DNA of 64,000 bases, from contig JAFAKB010000091.1 of assembly GCA_019235885.1 (NCBI GenBank), forward strand, positions 32,379 to 96,378, given 5' to 3'. The notes under the pieces were generated by a model that worked only from the letters and a program-made list of their open reading frames with translations, searched no databases and was not told the origin of the DNA. The first letter of the stretch is position 1. Each line of letters begins with the position of its first letter. Below are positions 40,960 through 48,994 of the stretch, piece after piece. The stretch comes from Candidatus Eremiobacterota bacterium. Its GTDB lineage: Bacteria > Vulcanimicrobiota > Vulcanimicrobiia > Vulcanimicrobiales > Vulcanimicrobiaceae. Made by a program: the position numbers and the translations under genes.

Positions 40960-41135
40960 CGTCTCCTCAACGTCCGGGGTTTGGCACCGTACGCCGTAGA
41001 GCGGAGAGCGGGCCCCCTGCTCAGCTGCGTTAGATCCCGCCTTGGGTTCGGCGGGGCCTGGTCACGCGTTGGGGTCTCTCGACCTTTCCGCGCAGCAGCC
41101 TGTTCTCGTACGGACGCCTCGCCTAACGAGGATGT
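40960..41135 (-). promoter_or_regulatory. M-box (ykoK leader) magnesium riboswitch
   Basis: The minus-strand sequence follows the M-box consensus block by block. It opens with CTCGTTAGGCGAGGC, then GGCTGCTGC, GGTCGAGAGACCCCAACG, GTGACCAG and CTAACGCAGCTG. It closes with GGCGTACGGTGCCAAA. In Bacillus mgtE the equivalent blocks are CGUUAGGUGAGGC, GCUGCUGCC, GACGCCAAUGGGUCAACAG, UAAUGCAGCUG and CAUACAGUGCUAAA. High Mg2+ stabilises the fold and should terminate transcription at 40897-40929. The regulated genes are the Nramp-like transporter, mgtC and the outer-membrane barrel. Confidence 0.93.
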
Positions 41136-41350
41136 CCAACAGAATTGTACGCCTTCGTGTCAACCCCACCCCGTGGGCGACATCAGGCGAACCGAATTAG
41201 GTGAGGCTTAAACGTGACGAGCGCACAAGGCATCGTTCATTGCGATGGGCGTTAGCTAGGCTCGCGCGGCGCGTTGCCGGTCGAGTCCTCATTGAAAGAT
41301 CACTGTTCGCCGTTGAAGGCCATGACGCTGGCACTCCGACGTGGGAGAAT

Positions 41351-42649
41351 ATGTCCGTGGCTTCTCGATTCGAAGGGCAGCTTCGATGGCTGCACAAAGT
41401 TCGACTCTATCCGACGTGCGCCCAAGAACGCGTCCTCTTCGAAATGCTGCGCGTAACGCGTGAACTCTACAATGCGTTGCTTCAGCAGCGGCGCGACGCA
41501 TGGACGACGCGCCACTACACCGTGACGAGCCACGACCAGTACCATGAGCTCACGGCGCTGCGCGCTGTCGAGCCGCGCTTCGCCGCGGTCTATCGCGAGA
41601 GCCAAGACGCAGTGTTGCACCGGCTAGACCTTGCCTTCGCTGCGTTTTTCCGACGGCTCAAACGCGGGCAGACACCAGGGTATCCCCGCTACAAGCCCGC
41701 GTCGCGCTGGAATCAACTCGAGTTTCCCCATGGGGATCGAGCGCTGAAGCTTGATCACTCACAGAAGCGGGTCCGGATCCCTGGAGTTGGCGCAGTGCGG
41801 TTGCGAAAGGGCCGCCTTGTTCCGGAGTTCGGACGCGCTTTCGTCGTTTTCAAGAGCGGTCGATGGTATGCAGTCTTTGAATCGCATCGGTCAGACGTGC
41901 CGCTGCCGAAGAACGGGCGGCGCATCGGGATCGACCGGGGAATCTACGTGCTCGCTATGCTGTCCGACGGCACGGCGATTGAGAATCCGCGTGTTGGCTC
42001 GCGCTGGCGCACCCTCGTGCAGTTCCATCAGCGCGCGCTCGACGCGGTAACCCAGAAAGGCGCCGCCGGCCACGTTGTCAACGTAAAGGATGCCGCTCGC
42101 GCAGCGGCGGTGCGGCGCCTGTCGCGCGCCAAGGAGCGCGAGGCAAACGCACGTCGCGACTGGCTGCATAAGGCGAGTCGCTTCATCGTGAACCGCTTCG
42201 ACTTAATTGCGCTCGAAGCTTTGAACCTTAGCGCCATGACGCGTAGCGCCAAAGGGACGATTGGAGAACCAGGGAAGAACGTGCTTGCGAAGTCACGTCT
42301 TAATCGGGCGCTCTTAGACGCCGGATTCGGGATGCTGGCGACATTAATTCGTGAGAAAGCCGCATATGCTGCTCGCGAAGTAATCGAGGTCGACGCCAGA
42401 TATAGTTCTCAGACGTGCGCGGCATGTAGGCACACGGCGCGAGGGAGTCGGCAGCGCCGACGTTTCGTTTGCGTGCGCTGTGGTCATGCGGCCGACGCGG
42501 ATTTGAACGCGGCGCGCATCCTCCTGAAACGGGCGGAGTCGCCGCCCACGAGGGCACCGGGTACCGCCCGGGGCGAGCGGCATAAACCTGCTTGTCACGC
42601 CCACGACGAATTGGGGTCTCTCGACTACGGAAAGTTGCACTGCGTATAA
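41351..42649 (+). CDS. tnpB: TnpB, RNA-guided nuclease of IS200/IS605 family
   Basis: 432 aa. The N-terminal helix-turn-helix and wedge-like region starts 'WLHKVRLYPTCAQERVLFEM'. The split RuvC nuclease has Asp195 ('IGIDRGIYV'), Glu289 ('LIALEALNLS') and Asp in 'ADADLNAARIL' near 381-383. The target nucleic-acid-binding zinc finger is Cys356/Cys359 and Cys374/Cys377. All catalytic residues are present, so it looks active. GGGAGA lies 4 nt before the chosen ATG. Composition is lower in GC than the host genes. TnpB cleaves DNA guided by an omega RNA from the element's right end. Confidence 0.92.
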   Translation: MSVASRFEGQLRWLHKVRLYPTCAQERVLFEMLRVTRELYNALLQQRRDAWTTRHYTVTSHDQYHELTALRAVEPRFAAVYRESQDAVLHRLDLAFAAFFRRLKRGQTPGYPRYKPASRWNQLEFPHGDRALKLDHSQKRVRIPGVGAVRLRKGRLVPEFGRAFVVFKSGRWYAVFESHRSDVPLPKNGRRIGIDRGIYVLAMLSDGTAIENPRVGSRWRTLVQFHQRALDAVTQKGAAGHVVNVKDAARAAAVRRLSRAKEREANARRDWLHKASRFIVNRFDLIALEALNLSAMTRSAKGTIGEPGKNVLAKSRLNRALLDAGFGMLATLIREKAAYAAREVIEVDARYSSQTCAACRHTARGSRQRRRFVCVRCGHAADADLNAARILLKRAESPPTRAPGTARGERHKPACHAHDELGSLDYGKLHCV

Positions 42650-42715
42650 CGCGACGCGATTGCGGGCGCTTCACGCGCTGAAGCCCAAGCAACTCAGCAA
42701 TGGCTGAGAGGACGG
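42550..42715 (+). ncRNA. candidate omega RNA (reRNA) of TnpB
   Basis: In this family the guide RNA overlaps the 3' end of tnpB and its 3' untranslated region, with the guide lying just outside the right end. Here two hairpins at 42664-42686 and 42693-42708 lie just past the stop and could form the 3' scaffold. The guide would then start near 42710-42720. Boundaries are inferred by analogy only. Confidence 0.4.
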
Positions 42716-42765
42716 GAACTTTAGACTTGACGCACCAGACGGCCAACCGAAGCCTGAGCGAGGCC

Positions 42766-43114
42766 CTAGTGCTGTGGTAACGGAACCGCACCCTTCGGCA
42801 GAGGTGGCATCCTTTGCACGTCTGTTGCGCGTCGCGAGTGTTCGCCCTGGATTGAATAGTGATAAACGCCGTCGATCTTGGATCGAATGGCGCAGAGCGT
42901 TACGTCGGCCCCGGCCGAGAACTGCACGATAAACTCGCCCCGGGTAGACGTGCCCGTCGTCCAACTCGACGTCGAAGAAGTGGTCGCCATGGTCGTCCGC
43001 CTGTGCGAGTTGTTCCAAGGTGAGGCCGTCCGCCGGGCGTGCCTGCACAACCCTTTGGCTCGTACACGGCGAGGGTGCGCATCCCGCCAACACGAGAAGC
43101 GCAACGATTGACAC
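42766..43114 (-). pseudogene. small lipoprotein gene interrupted by a frameshift
   Basis: From GTG 43114 the frame encodes a lipoprotein signal ('VSIVALLVLAGCAPSPC', lipobox LAGC) and continues to 'FFDVELDDGHVYPG'. There a G-run (GGGG near 42940) shifts the frame. The next frame carries on sensibly as 'EFIVQFSAGADVTLCAIRSK' to a stop at 42766. Removing one G would give a single protein of about 115 aa. It may be a true pseudogene or a homopolymer sequencing error. The function is unknown. Confidence 0.55.
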
Positions 43115-43149
43115 GTGCCGACCACGGGCCGGAGGCATCCGCCGAAGGC

Positions 43150-44010
43150 CTACGCGGCGTATTCGACGTCGAGGACGTCGACGCGGCGGCCGGTGGTGAA
43201 GCGGCCGACGTACGGGGCGACGAAACAGCCCGAGGTGGGGGCGACGTCGGTGTAGTCGCGGCCGGCGGCGACGAAGACGTAGTCGAGGTTCGTGCGGCGC
43301 GCGTGCGTCGGATCGTAGCCTATGGCGACCGCGTAGTACGGCGCAGGTGCGGCCTGCAATACCTCGACCCACGCGTGCGTTCCGCCTTCGCCGAGCAGGT
43401 GGCCCGAGACGTACCGCGCCGGAACGTTGCACAGCCGGCACAGCGCGAGCATCACGTGCGCGTAGTCCTGGCAAACACCTTCGCCGCGCGCGAACGCTTC
43501 GGCAGCGGTCGTCTCGACGCTCGTCGCGCCGGAGACGTAGCGCATGTGGCCGGCGACGTACGAGTTGATGCGGTCGGGGAGCGCGCCGCCGGGATCCTCG
43601 GTGCCGTCGAGCAGCGCGCGCGCCGCGTCGCGCAGCGCGGCGCTCGGCATCGTCAAACGCGTCGGCTCGAGGTAGCGCGCGTCGCTCACTGCGCTCGGGT
43701 CGACTTGCGGCAGCGCCGCCGGCGAGCGCTCGATGACCGCGTCGTAGTCGAGCTGGATCGCGTGCTCGACGCGCTCGGCTTCGATCTCCACCACCGCATT
43801 GCCGAAAGCGTCCTCGATCCAGCGCACCGGAAGATCGGGCTCGACACGCAGGCGGTGGCTGATTCGGAGCTGGTCGCCGTAGAACGCCGGCGGGGCGACG
43901 ACGAGCCGGTGCCGCAGATGGTGGATCGGCCCCGGGTACTCGTAGCGGAAGTGCTGGTTGAGCGCATACGACGCGCGCACGACGTCGGTGCCGGCGATCG
44001 TCCTGATCAT
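43150..44010 (-). CDS. transglutaminase-like cysteine protease-fold protein (TG1)
   Basis: 286 aa. An N-terminal beta domain ('YEYPGPIHHLRHRLVVAPPA', 'DAFGNAVVEIE') is typical of the bacterial transglutaminase_N family. The catalytic core has Cys in 'GEGVCQDYAHVMLALCRLCN', His in 'GGTHAWVEVLQ' and Asp in 'AIGYDPTHARRTN'. No signal peptide is seen. It follows TG2 directly on the minus strand (5-nt gap to ATG 44010; a GTG at 44025 is an alternative). It belongs to the ATP-grasp/alpha-E cluster. Confidence 0.88.
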   Translation of the reverse strand: MIRTIAGTDVVRASYALNQHFRYEYPGPIHHLRHRLVVAPPAFYGDQLRISHRLRVEPDLPVRWIEDAFGNAVVEIEAERVEHAIQLDYDAVIERSPAALPQVDPSAVSDARYLEPTRLTMPSAALRDAARALLDGTEDPGGALPDRINSYVAGHMRYVSGATSVETTAAEAFARGEGVCQDYAHVMLALCRLCNVPARYVSGHLLGEGGTHAWVEVLQAAPAPYYAVAIGYDPTHARRTNLDYVFVAAGRDYTDVAPTSGCFVAPYVGRFTTGRRVDVLDVEYAA

Positions 44011-44014
44011 CGTC

Positions 44015-44836
44015 TCACTCGACACGATCGGCCCAAACCGCCATTTTCTCGAGCCGCGCCGGCCCGTAGGTGGTGATCATCGCGACGTCGAGCGCGTCGC
44101 GCCCGCGCGCGATCGGGATGTGCCCGATCCGCCGCTGGTTGTTGCGCGGGTCGAACGTCCACCAGCGTCCGCCCAAGAACGCTTCGAACCAGGCGCAGAA
44201 GTCCATCGGCACGTCGACCGGCGGGACGCCGATGTCGGGGAGATAGCCAAAGGCATAACGCGCCGGGATGTTGAGCGCGCGGCAGAACGTCACCGCGGCG
44301 TGCGCGAAGTCGCGGCAGACGCCCGTCCGATCGCGCAGCACGTCCTGCACGGTCGTGTGCGGGAGGCTCGTGCCGTACTTGAAGACGATCTGCTCGTGCA
44401 CCCAGTCGCAGATCGCCTGCACGCGCGCCCAACCGGGCTGCACGCCGCCGAACGTCTCCCACGCGAAGTCCGAGAGCTCGTCGGAAAGGCAGAACCGGCT
44501 CGGCAGCGTGTACACCAGCGTCTCGTCCGGAAGCTCTTCCACGGGGATCTCGCGCGCGTTCCAGTCGGTCTCGGCGGGCTCGGGCGACGTCTCGACCTCG
44601 GCGTCGTAGCGCATGACGAACCGGCCGGCGGGGATCGTCAGCCGGCGGCAGCGGTTGCCGAAGAGGTCGGCGTAGTCGTGGGACGCGATCGCCGGCTCCG
44701 TCGCCCAGTCCTCGTGCCGGACGCGCTGGCCGTGCTCCTCGGGCCGCACCAGCACGACCGCCGGCGTCGGACCCGGCGAATCGTACTCGAACCTGCACCC
44801 GACACGGACCACGAGCCGCGCGGCGGTAGACATCAT
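44015..44836 (-). CDS. transglutaminase-like protein with the catalytic His replaced (TG2)
   Basis: 273 aa. The fold is clear: 'DYADLFGNRCRRLTIPAGRF', 'RTGVCRDFAHAAVTFCRALN' with the nucleophile Cys, and 'FLGGRWWTFDPRNNQRRIGH' with the Asp. At the position of the usual catalytic His the sequence is 'MDFCAWFEAF' instead of 'xHAWxE'. Related proteins can have Ser there, so this may be a characteristic subfamily with altered chemistry. It starts at MM (44836) and is divergent from the ATP-grasp gene, sharing a 94-nt intergenic region. Confidence 0.85.
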   Translation of the reverse strand: MMSTAARLVVRVGCRFEYDSPGPTPAVVLVRPEEHGQRVRHEDWATEPAIASHDYADLFGNRCRRLTIPAGRFVMRYDAEVETSPEPAETDWNAREIPVEELPDETLVYTLPSRFCLSDELSDFAWETFGGVQPGWARVQAICDWVHEQIVFKYGTSLPHTTVQDVLRDRTGVCRDFAHAAVTFCRALNIPARYAFGYLPDIGVPPVDVPMDFCAWFEAFLGGRWWTFDPRNNQRRIGHIPIARGRDALDVAMITTYGPARLEKMAVWADRVE

Positions 44837-44930
44837 TCGGGGCGAGCGTTGGCCGCCCGCCCGCGCGCCGCCTTTCGACAGAGGGCCAACGGTCATTCGC
44901 TGCGGCTGGGGTATAAGGCGAACGACAACG

Positions 44931-46370
44931 ATGCTGAGCGTTCCCCGGCGTTCGGAGACCTCCGGCGTTTTCGACGAGTTTTTCCACGACGCCGAGACGC
45001 CGCGGCCGGTCTACGAGCGGCTGGCCGAGACGCTGCGCGCGATGGCGCCCGGCGAGCTCTCCGGCGGCGTGCGCGCGATCAACGCGGCGCTGCTGCGGCG
45101 CGGGGTGACCTTCACGGTCTACGCCGAGGACGCCGGGACCGAGCGCATCTTCCCGTTCGACCCGATCCCGCGCATCTTCGCGGCGGAGGAGTGGGAGCAC
45201 ATCGCGGCCGGCGTCGCGCAGCGGGTGCGCGCGCTGAACACGTTCCTCTACGACCTCTACCACCAGGCGCGCATCCTGCGCGAGAACGCCGCGCTGCGCG
45301 AGGCGGTGTTCTCCTCGAACCTGTACGTGCGCGAGATGATCGGCGTGCGCGTCCCACACAACATCTACATCCACGTCAGCGGGATCGACTTGATCCGCGA
45401 CGAGAACGGCACGATGCTGGTCCTCGAGGACAACGTCCGCACGCCGTCGGGGATCTCGTACGTGCTCGAGAACCGCGACGTGCTCAAGCGCACCTTCCCG
45501 CGGCTGTTCGAAGGCTATCCGCTGCGGCCGGTCGACGACTACCCGCGCCGATTGCTGCGCACCCTGCGCGACTCGGCGCCGCCGACCGCGGGCGAGCCGA
45601 ACATCATCGTGCTGACGCCCGGCGTCTACAACTCGGCGTACTACGAGCACGCGATGCTGGCGCGCCAGATGGGCGTCCCGCTCGCGGAAGGACGCGACCT
45701 GATCGTCGTCGACAACACCGTCTTTCTGAAGACGACGCGCGGGCTGGAGCGCGTCGACGTGATCTACCGCCGCATCGACGACGACTTCCTCGACCCGCTG
45801 TATTTCCGGTCCGACTCGGTGCTCGGCGCGGTCGGCCTGATGAACGTGTACCGCAGCGGGAACGTCACGCTCGCGAACGCGATCGGGACGGGCGTCGCCG
45901 ACGACAAGGCGCTGTACCGATTCGTCCCCGATATGATCCGCTTCTACTTGAGCGAGGAGCCGCTGCTGCCGAACGTCGAGACGTACGACTGCACCGACGA
46001 GCGCCTGCGCCGGCACGTGATCGGCCGGCTCGCGGAGATGGTGGTGAAGCGCACCGACGGCTCGGGCGGCTACGGGATGCTGATCGGCCCGGCGTCGACC
46101 GCCGAGGAACGCGCCGAGTTCGCGCGCGCGATCGAGGCCGAGCCGCGCAGCTACATCGCCCAGCCGGTGATCCAGCTTTCGTCGCACCCGACGCTCGCCG
46201 GCGAAGAATTGGTTCCGCGCCGGATCGACCTGCGTCCGTTCGTGCTGTACGGCAAGCGCATCGACGTGCCTCCGGCGGCGCTGACGCGCGTCGCGCTGCG
46301 CGAAGGCTCTCTGGTGGTGAACTCTTCGCAAGGCGGCGGCAGCAAAGACACCTGGGTGCTCGGAGGATGA
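44931..46370 (+). CDS. circularly permuted ATP-grasp protein (COG2308 type)
   Basis: 479 aa. It matches the circularly permuted ATP-grasp family (DUF404/DUF407): 'FDEFFHDAETPRPVYERLAE' near residue 14, 'RALNTFLYDLYHQARILREN' near 100, 'HVSGIDLIRDENGTMLVLED' and 'VKRTDGSGGYGMLIGP' near 365. The end is 'SSQGGGSKDTWVLGG'. ATP-grasp enzymes of this kind are thought to form amide or peptide bonds. The next gene encodes the alpha-E partner, starting 3 nt after the stop, and a transglutaminase follows. Confidence 0.93.
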   Translation: MLSVPRRSETSGVFDEFFHDAETPRPVYERLAETLRAMAPGELSGGVRAINAALLRRGVTFTVYAEDAGTERIFPFDPIPRIFAAEEWEHIAAGVAQRVRALNTFLYDLYHQARILRENAALREAVFSSNLYVREMIGVRVPHNIYIHVSGIDLIRDENGTMLVLEDNVRTPSGISYVLENRDVLKRTFPRLFEGYPLRPVDDYPRRLLRTLRDSAPPTAGEPNIIVLTPGVYNSAYYEHAMLARQMGVPLAEGRDLIVVDNTVFLKTTRGLERVDVIYRRIDDDFLDPLYFRSDSVLGAVGLMNVYRSGNVTLANAIGTGVADDKALYRFVPDMIRFYLSEEPLLPNVETYDCTDERLRRHVIGRLAEMVVKRTDGSGGYGMLIGPASTAEERAEFARAIEAEPRSYIAQPVIQLSSHPTLAGEELVPRRIDLRPFVLYGKRIDVPPAALTRVALREGSLVVNSSQGGGSKDTWVLGG

Positions 46371-46373
46371 GCG

Positions 46374-47342
46374 GTGCTTAGCCGGCACGCCGAGTCGTTC
46401 TTCTGGCTCGCGCGCAACGTCGAGCGCGCGGAGACGGTCAGCCGCGTCCTCGACGTGACCTACACGCGCTCGATGGACCGCTTTCAGCACGACGTCTGGG
46501 CGCACCGCGCCTGGCGCACGGCGCTGGCGATCGGTACGCTGAACGAGCCGGCGGACGTCGAGCCGTACGACGCCGAGACGACGTTCGAGCGCTGCATCTT
46601 CGATCCCACGAACCTCTCCTCGATCGCCTCGACGGTGGCGATCGCGCGCACCAACGCGATCAACGTGCGCGCCGAGCTCTCGACCGAGACGTGGGAGAAC
46701 GTCAACGAGCTGTACCTGGACGTGCGCGCGCAGCGGCTCGACGTGCTGACGCGCGAGGGACCGGCGCGCTTCCTGCGGCGCGTGCGCGACCGGTGTCAGG
46801 CGATCGAAGGCGTCACGGACGCGACGCTGCTGCACGTCGACGGCTGGAACTTCTTGCAGCTGGGCCGGTTCGCCGAGCGCGCATACCTGGCGCTGCGGAT
46901 GCTCGCGACGCTCGACTCGCTCGACGAGCCGTGGCCGGAGTGGCAGGCGCTGCTGGAGATGGCGAGCGCGAGCATGCCGTTCGCGCGCGCGTCCAGCCAC
47001 CTGCCGGCCTCGCGCGAGGTGGTCGACTTCGTGCTTTTTGATCAGACCTTTCCGCGCAGCGTCGGGTTCTGCGTGAACGAGGTCGATGCGGCGCTGCACC
47101 GCATCTCCGAGACGCCGCAGGGCCGCGGCTACACGAACCAGGCGGAGAAGCTCGCCGGACGGCTGTGCGCAGAGTTCAACTTCGCCGACGTCGCCGACGT
47201 GCTCGCCGAAGGCGGGCATTCGTTCCTGCAGCGCATTCGCGGCGAGGTCGAAGACCTGATGGCGGCGATCCAGGCGGTGTACTTCCCGCGCATCCCGGTC
47301 CCGACCGCGCCGCTGAACCCGGCCGAGATCGTGAGCGCCTGA
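46374..47342 (+). CDS. alpha-E domain protein (DUF403)
   Basis: 322 aa, all-helical. It begins 'MLSRHAESFFWLARNVERAE', the DUF403/alpha-E signature, with 'WNFLQLGRFAERAYLALRML' near residue 158. The family is nearly always found with the permuted ATP-grasp enzyme and transglutaminases and may be a carrier or accessory subunit; its activity is unknown. The GTG start is supported by GGAGG 7 nt upstream. The stop overlaps the next ATG (TGATG). Confidence 0.92.
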   Translation: MLSRHAESFFWLARNVERAETVSRVLDVTYTRSMDRFQHDVWAHRAWRTALAIGTLNEPADVEPYDAETTFERCIFDPTNLSSIASTVAIARTNAINVRAELSTETWENVNELYLDVRAQRLDVLTREGPARFLRRVRDRCQAIEGVTDATLLHVDGWNFLQLGRFAERAYLALRMLATLDSLDEPWPEWQALLEMASASMPFARASSHLPASREVVDFVLFDQTFPRSVGFCVNEVDAALHRISETPQGRGYTNQAEKLAGRLCAEFNFADVADVLAEGGHSFLQRIRGEVEDLMAAIQAVYFPRIPVPTAPLNPAEIVSA

Positions 47343-48163
47343 TGGAGCTGAACGTCGAGCACGTCACGACGTACCGCTACTCGCGCCCGGTCACCGAGAG
47401 CTATACGGTCGTGCACCTGCAGCCGCGCACGACGCCGCACCAGTTCTGCACGCGCTACGAGCTGGAGATCCAGCCGGGCGCGCGCTGGTTCGAGTACGTC
47501 GACCGCTTCGGCAACGAGGTGCAATACTTCTCGATCGTCCCGGAGCACGACGAGCTGAAGATCGTCGCGCGCTCGCACGTGCTGACGATGTCGCGCGGCG
47601 AGCCGCAGCCCGAGGCCGAACGGCGGCCGGGCGAGCTGTACGAGCTCGTGCAGCCGAGCCCGTACGTCGCGCTGACCGACGACGTCCGTGCGATCGCCGA
47701 GTACGAGATCGGCGTGCCCCGCGACGATCCGGCGGCGTATTTCGTCGCGGCTGGAAAGTACGTGCACGACTCGTTCGTGTACGTGAAGGGCGCGACGTCG
47801 GTGCGCACCACCGTGCACGAAGCGCTCGAGAAGCGGAGCGGCGTGTGCCAGGACTTCGCGCACGTGCTGATCGCGCTCGCCCGCGCGCGCGGGATCCCGG
47901 CGCGCTACGCGAGCGGCTACGTCTTCGCCGGCGACGGGGTCGTCGGCGGGGAAGCCTCGCACGCGTGGGCCGAGGCGCACATCCCGGGCCACGGCTGGCT
48001 CGGCGTCGACCCGACCAACGACAAGGTGGTCGACGACTCGTTCGTGCTGGTCGCGCTCGGCCGCGACTACGGCGACGTCAGCCCGACCCGCGGCCTCTTC
48101 CGCGGCCGCGCCGAAGGCGAGCTCTCCGTCAACGTCGCCGTCGAACCCGCCGGCGACCAGTAG
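47342..48163 (+). CDS. transglutaminase-like protein (TG3)
   Basis: 273 aa. The N-terminal beta domain ('HVTTYRYSRPVTESYTVVHL') is followed by the catalytic core with Cys in 'RSGVCQDFAHVLIALARARG', His in 'ASHAWAEAHIPGHGW' and Asp in 'LGVDPTNDKVVDD'. The active site looks intact. It is translationally coupled to the alpha-E gene, completing the ATP-grasp/alpha-E/transglutaminase operon. Its last ~400 bases are duplicated in a decayed copy at 48995-49410. Confidence 0.93.
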   Translation: MELNVEHVTTYRYSRPVTESYTVVHLQPRTTPHQFCTRYELEIQPGARWFEYVDRFGNEVQYFSIVPEHDELKIVARSHVLTMSRGEPQPEAERRPGELYELVQPSPYVALTDDVRAIAEYEIGVPRDDPAAYFVAAGKYVHDSFVYVKGATSVRTTVHEALEKRSGVCQDFAHVLIALARARGIPARYASGYVFAGDGVVGGEASHAWAEAHIPGHGWLGVDPTNDKVVDDSFVLVALGRDYGDVSPTRGLFRGRAEGELSVNVAVEPAGDQ

Positions 48164-48174
48164 GGGCCCGCAGA

Positions 48175-48969
48175 ATGCTGCGATTCGCACTGTTTGTCGA
48201 TGGCTCAAATTTGAGCGGCTCCCTGACCGCGATGAACCTCAATATCGACGACTACGAACAATTTTATGGAGCGATCTTTAAGCAGGGATTAGCCGATTTC
48301 GAGAAGGTGACGTTTGCGATCCCTCCCGTCTCGGGAATTTTGACGAGAGTCTACTGGTATCGCGTTGGTTCGATCGATGAGTGGGACCTTGATCAACAGC
48401 AGGCGGTCGACGCGCTTTATGATAGGTTTGTAAACGACCGAGAACTTCGCGATCAGTATCTCCAGTTGGTCGGTCCGACGAATCCCGGTCTACAGCACCA
48501 AGAGCTTCTGAAGAGAGCCTGGGACCTATGTTTTGAGAAGGGTAAGGCTTGGTATAACAAAAGGCGAGAGACTCTGCTTGGGTACCGGAAGTTCTCGCAT
48601 TCAGTGCGCAGATCGACGGATCTTATCGACATCGTCGAATGCGGGCATTGGAAAGTCGATATTTTACATAACGAGGTTACCGAAAAACAGCTGGACACCA
48701 GTCTTGCCGTCGATATGCTTGCTTTTGAGCATAGTTACGACGTTGCAGTAGTGATATCGGGTGATGCTGATAGCATACCGTCCATTAAGTATATGAAGGA
48801 ACGCGGAAAAACGGTCGCCGCAGTTGAATTTTTGTCGGGATTTCCACCAGAACAGAGGGGTCGCGGATTCTCGTCTCAACTTAAGTTGGCCGCGGACTAC
48901 GTAATTCGCATCTATCAGATGAATCTAGTAAGGGACGGTCTAGGAAAGTTACGCACGACAAAGGTGTGA
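48175..48969 (+). CDS. NYN-domain (LabA/PIN-like) putative ribonuclease
   Basis: 264 aa. The N-terminal 'ALFVDGSNLSGS' carries the conserved Asp of NYN/LabA domains, and 'VVISGDADSIPSIKYMKERG' near residue 190 carries the second acidic cluster. These proteins share the PIN nuclease fold and are often RNases. Composition and codon use are clearly more AT-rich than the flanking transglutaminase cluster. The gene starts 11 nt after the TG3 stop and is flanked downstream by a decayed TG3 fragment, so it appears inserted. Confidence 0.87.
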   Translation: MLRFALFVDGSNLSGSLTAMNLNIDDYEQFYGAIFKQGLADFEKVTFAIPPVSGILTRVYWYRVGSIDEWDLDQQQAVDALYDRFVNDRELRDQYLQLVGPTNPGLQHQELLKRAWDLCFEKGKAWYNKRRETLLGYRKFSHSVRRSTDLIDIVECGHWKVDILHNEVTEKQLDTSLAVDMLAFEHSYDVAVVISGDADSIPSIKYMKERGKTVAAVEFLSGFPPEQRGRGFSSQLKLAADYVIRIYQMNLVRDGLGKLRTTKV

Positions 48970-48994
48970 TCAAGGTAAGGGCCCAGAGGTCCGT

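Larger units (their letters stand above)
41186..42715 (+). mobile_element. IS200/IS605-type element carrying only tnpB (ends approximate)
   Basis: The only gene is a TnpB; no Y1 transposase (tnpA) is found on either side. The right end is suggested by two hairpins just after the stop (gggcgcttca/tgaagccc at 42664-42686, and ctcagc/gctgag at 42693-42708), as in IS605-family right ends. No flanking inverted repeats or target duplications are expected for this class. The left boundary is not resolved; it must lie between the M-box leader (41135) and the gene. Confidence 0.45.

Noticed and set aside
41144..41163. TTGACA and TACAAT boxes upstream of the M-box on the minus strand
   Set aside because: The two hexamers are only 8 nt apart, so they cannot form a normal sigma-70 promoter together. 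The true promoter was not assigned.
42671..43474. Long minus-strand frame through the transglutaminase start region
   Set aside because: Only the lipoprotein-like stretch (43114 to about 42940) is convincing; the upstream part is an antisense or out-of-frame shadow.
44007..47219. Long minus-strand frame across the ATP-grasp and alpha-E genes
   Set aside because: Antisense shadow; the plus-strand proteins match known families along their length.
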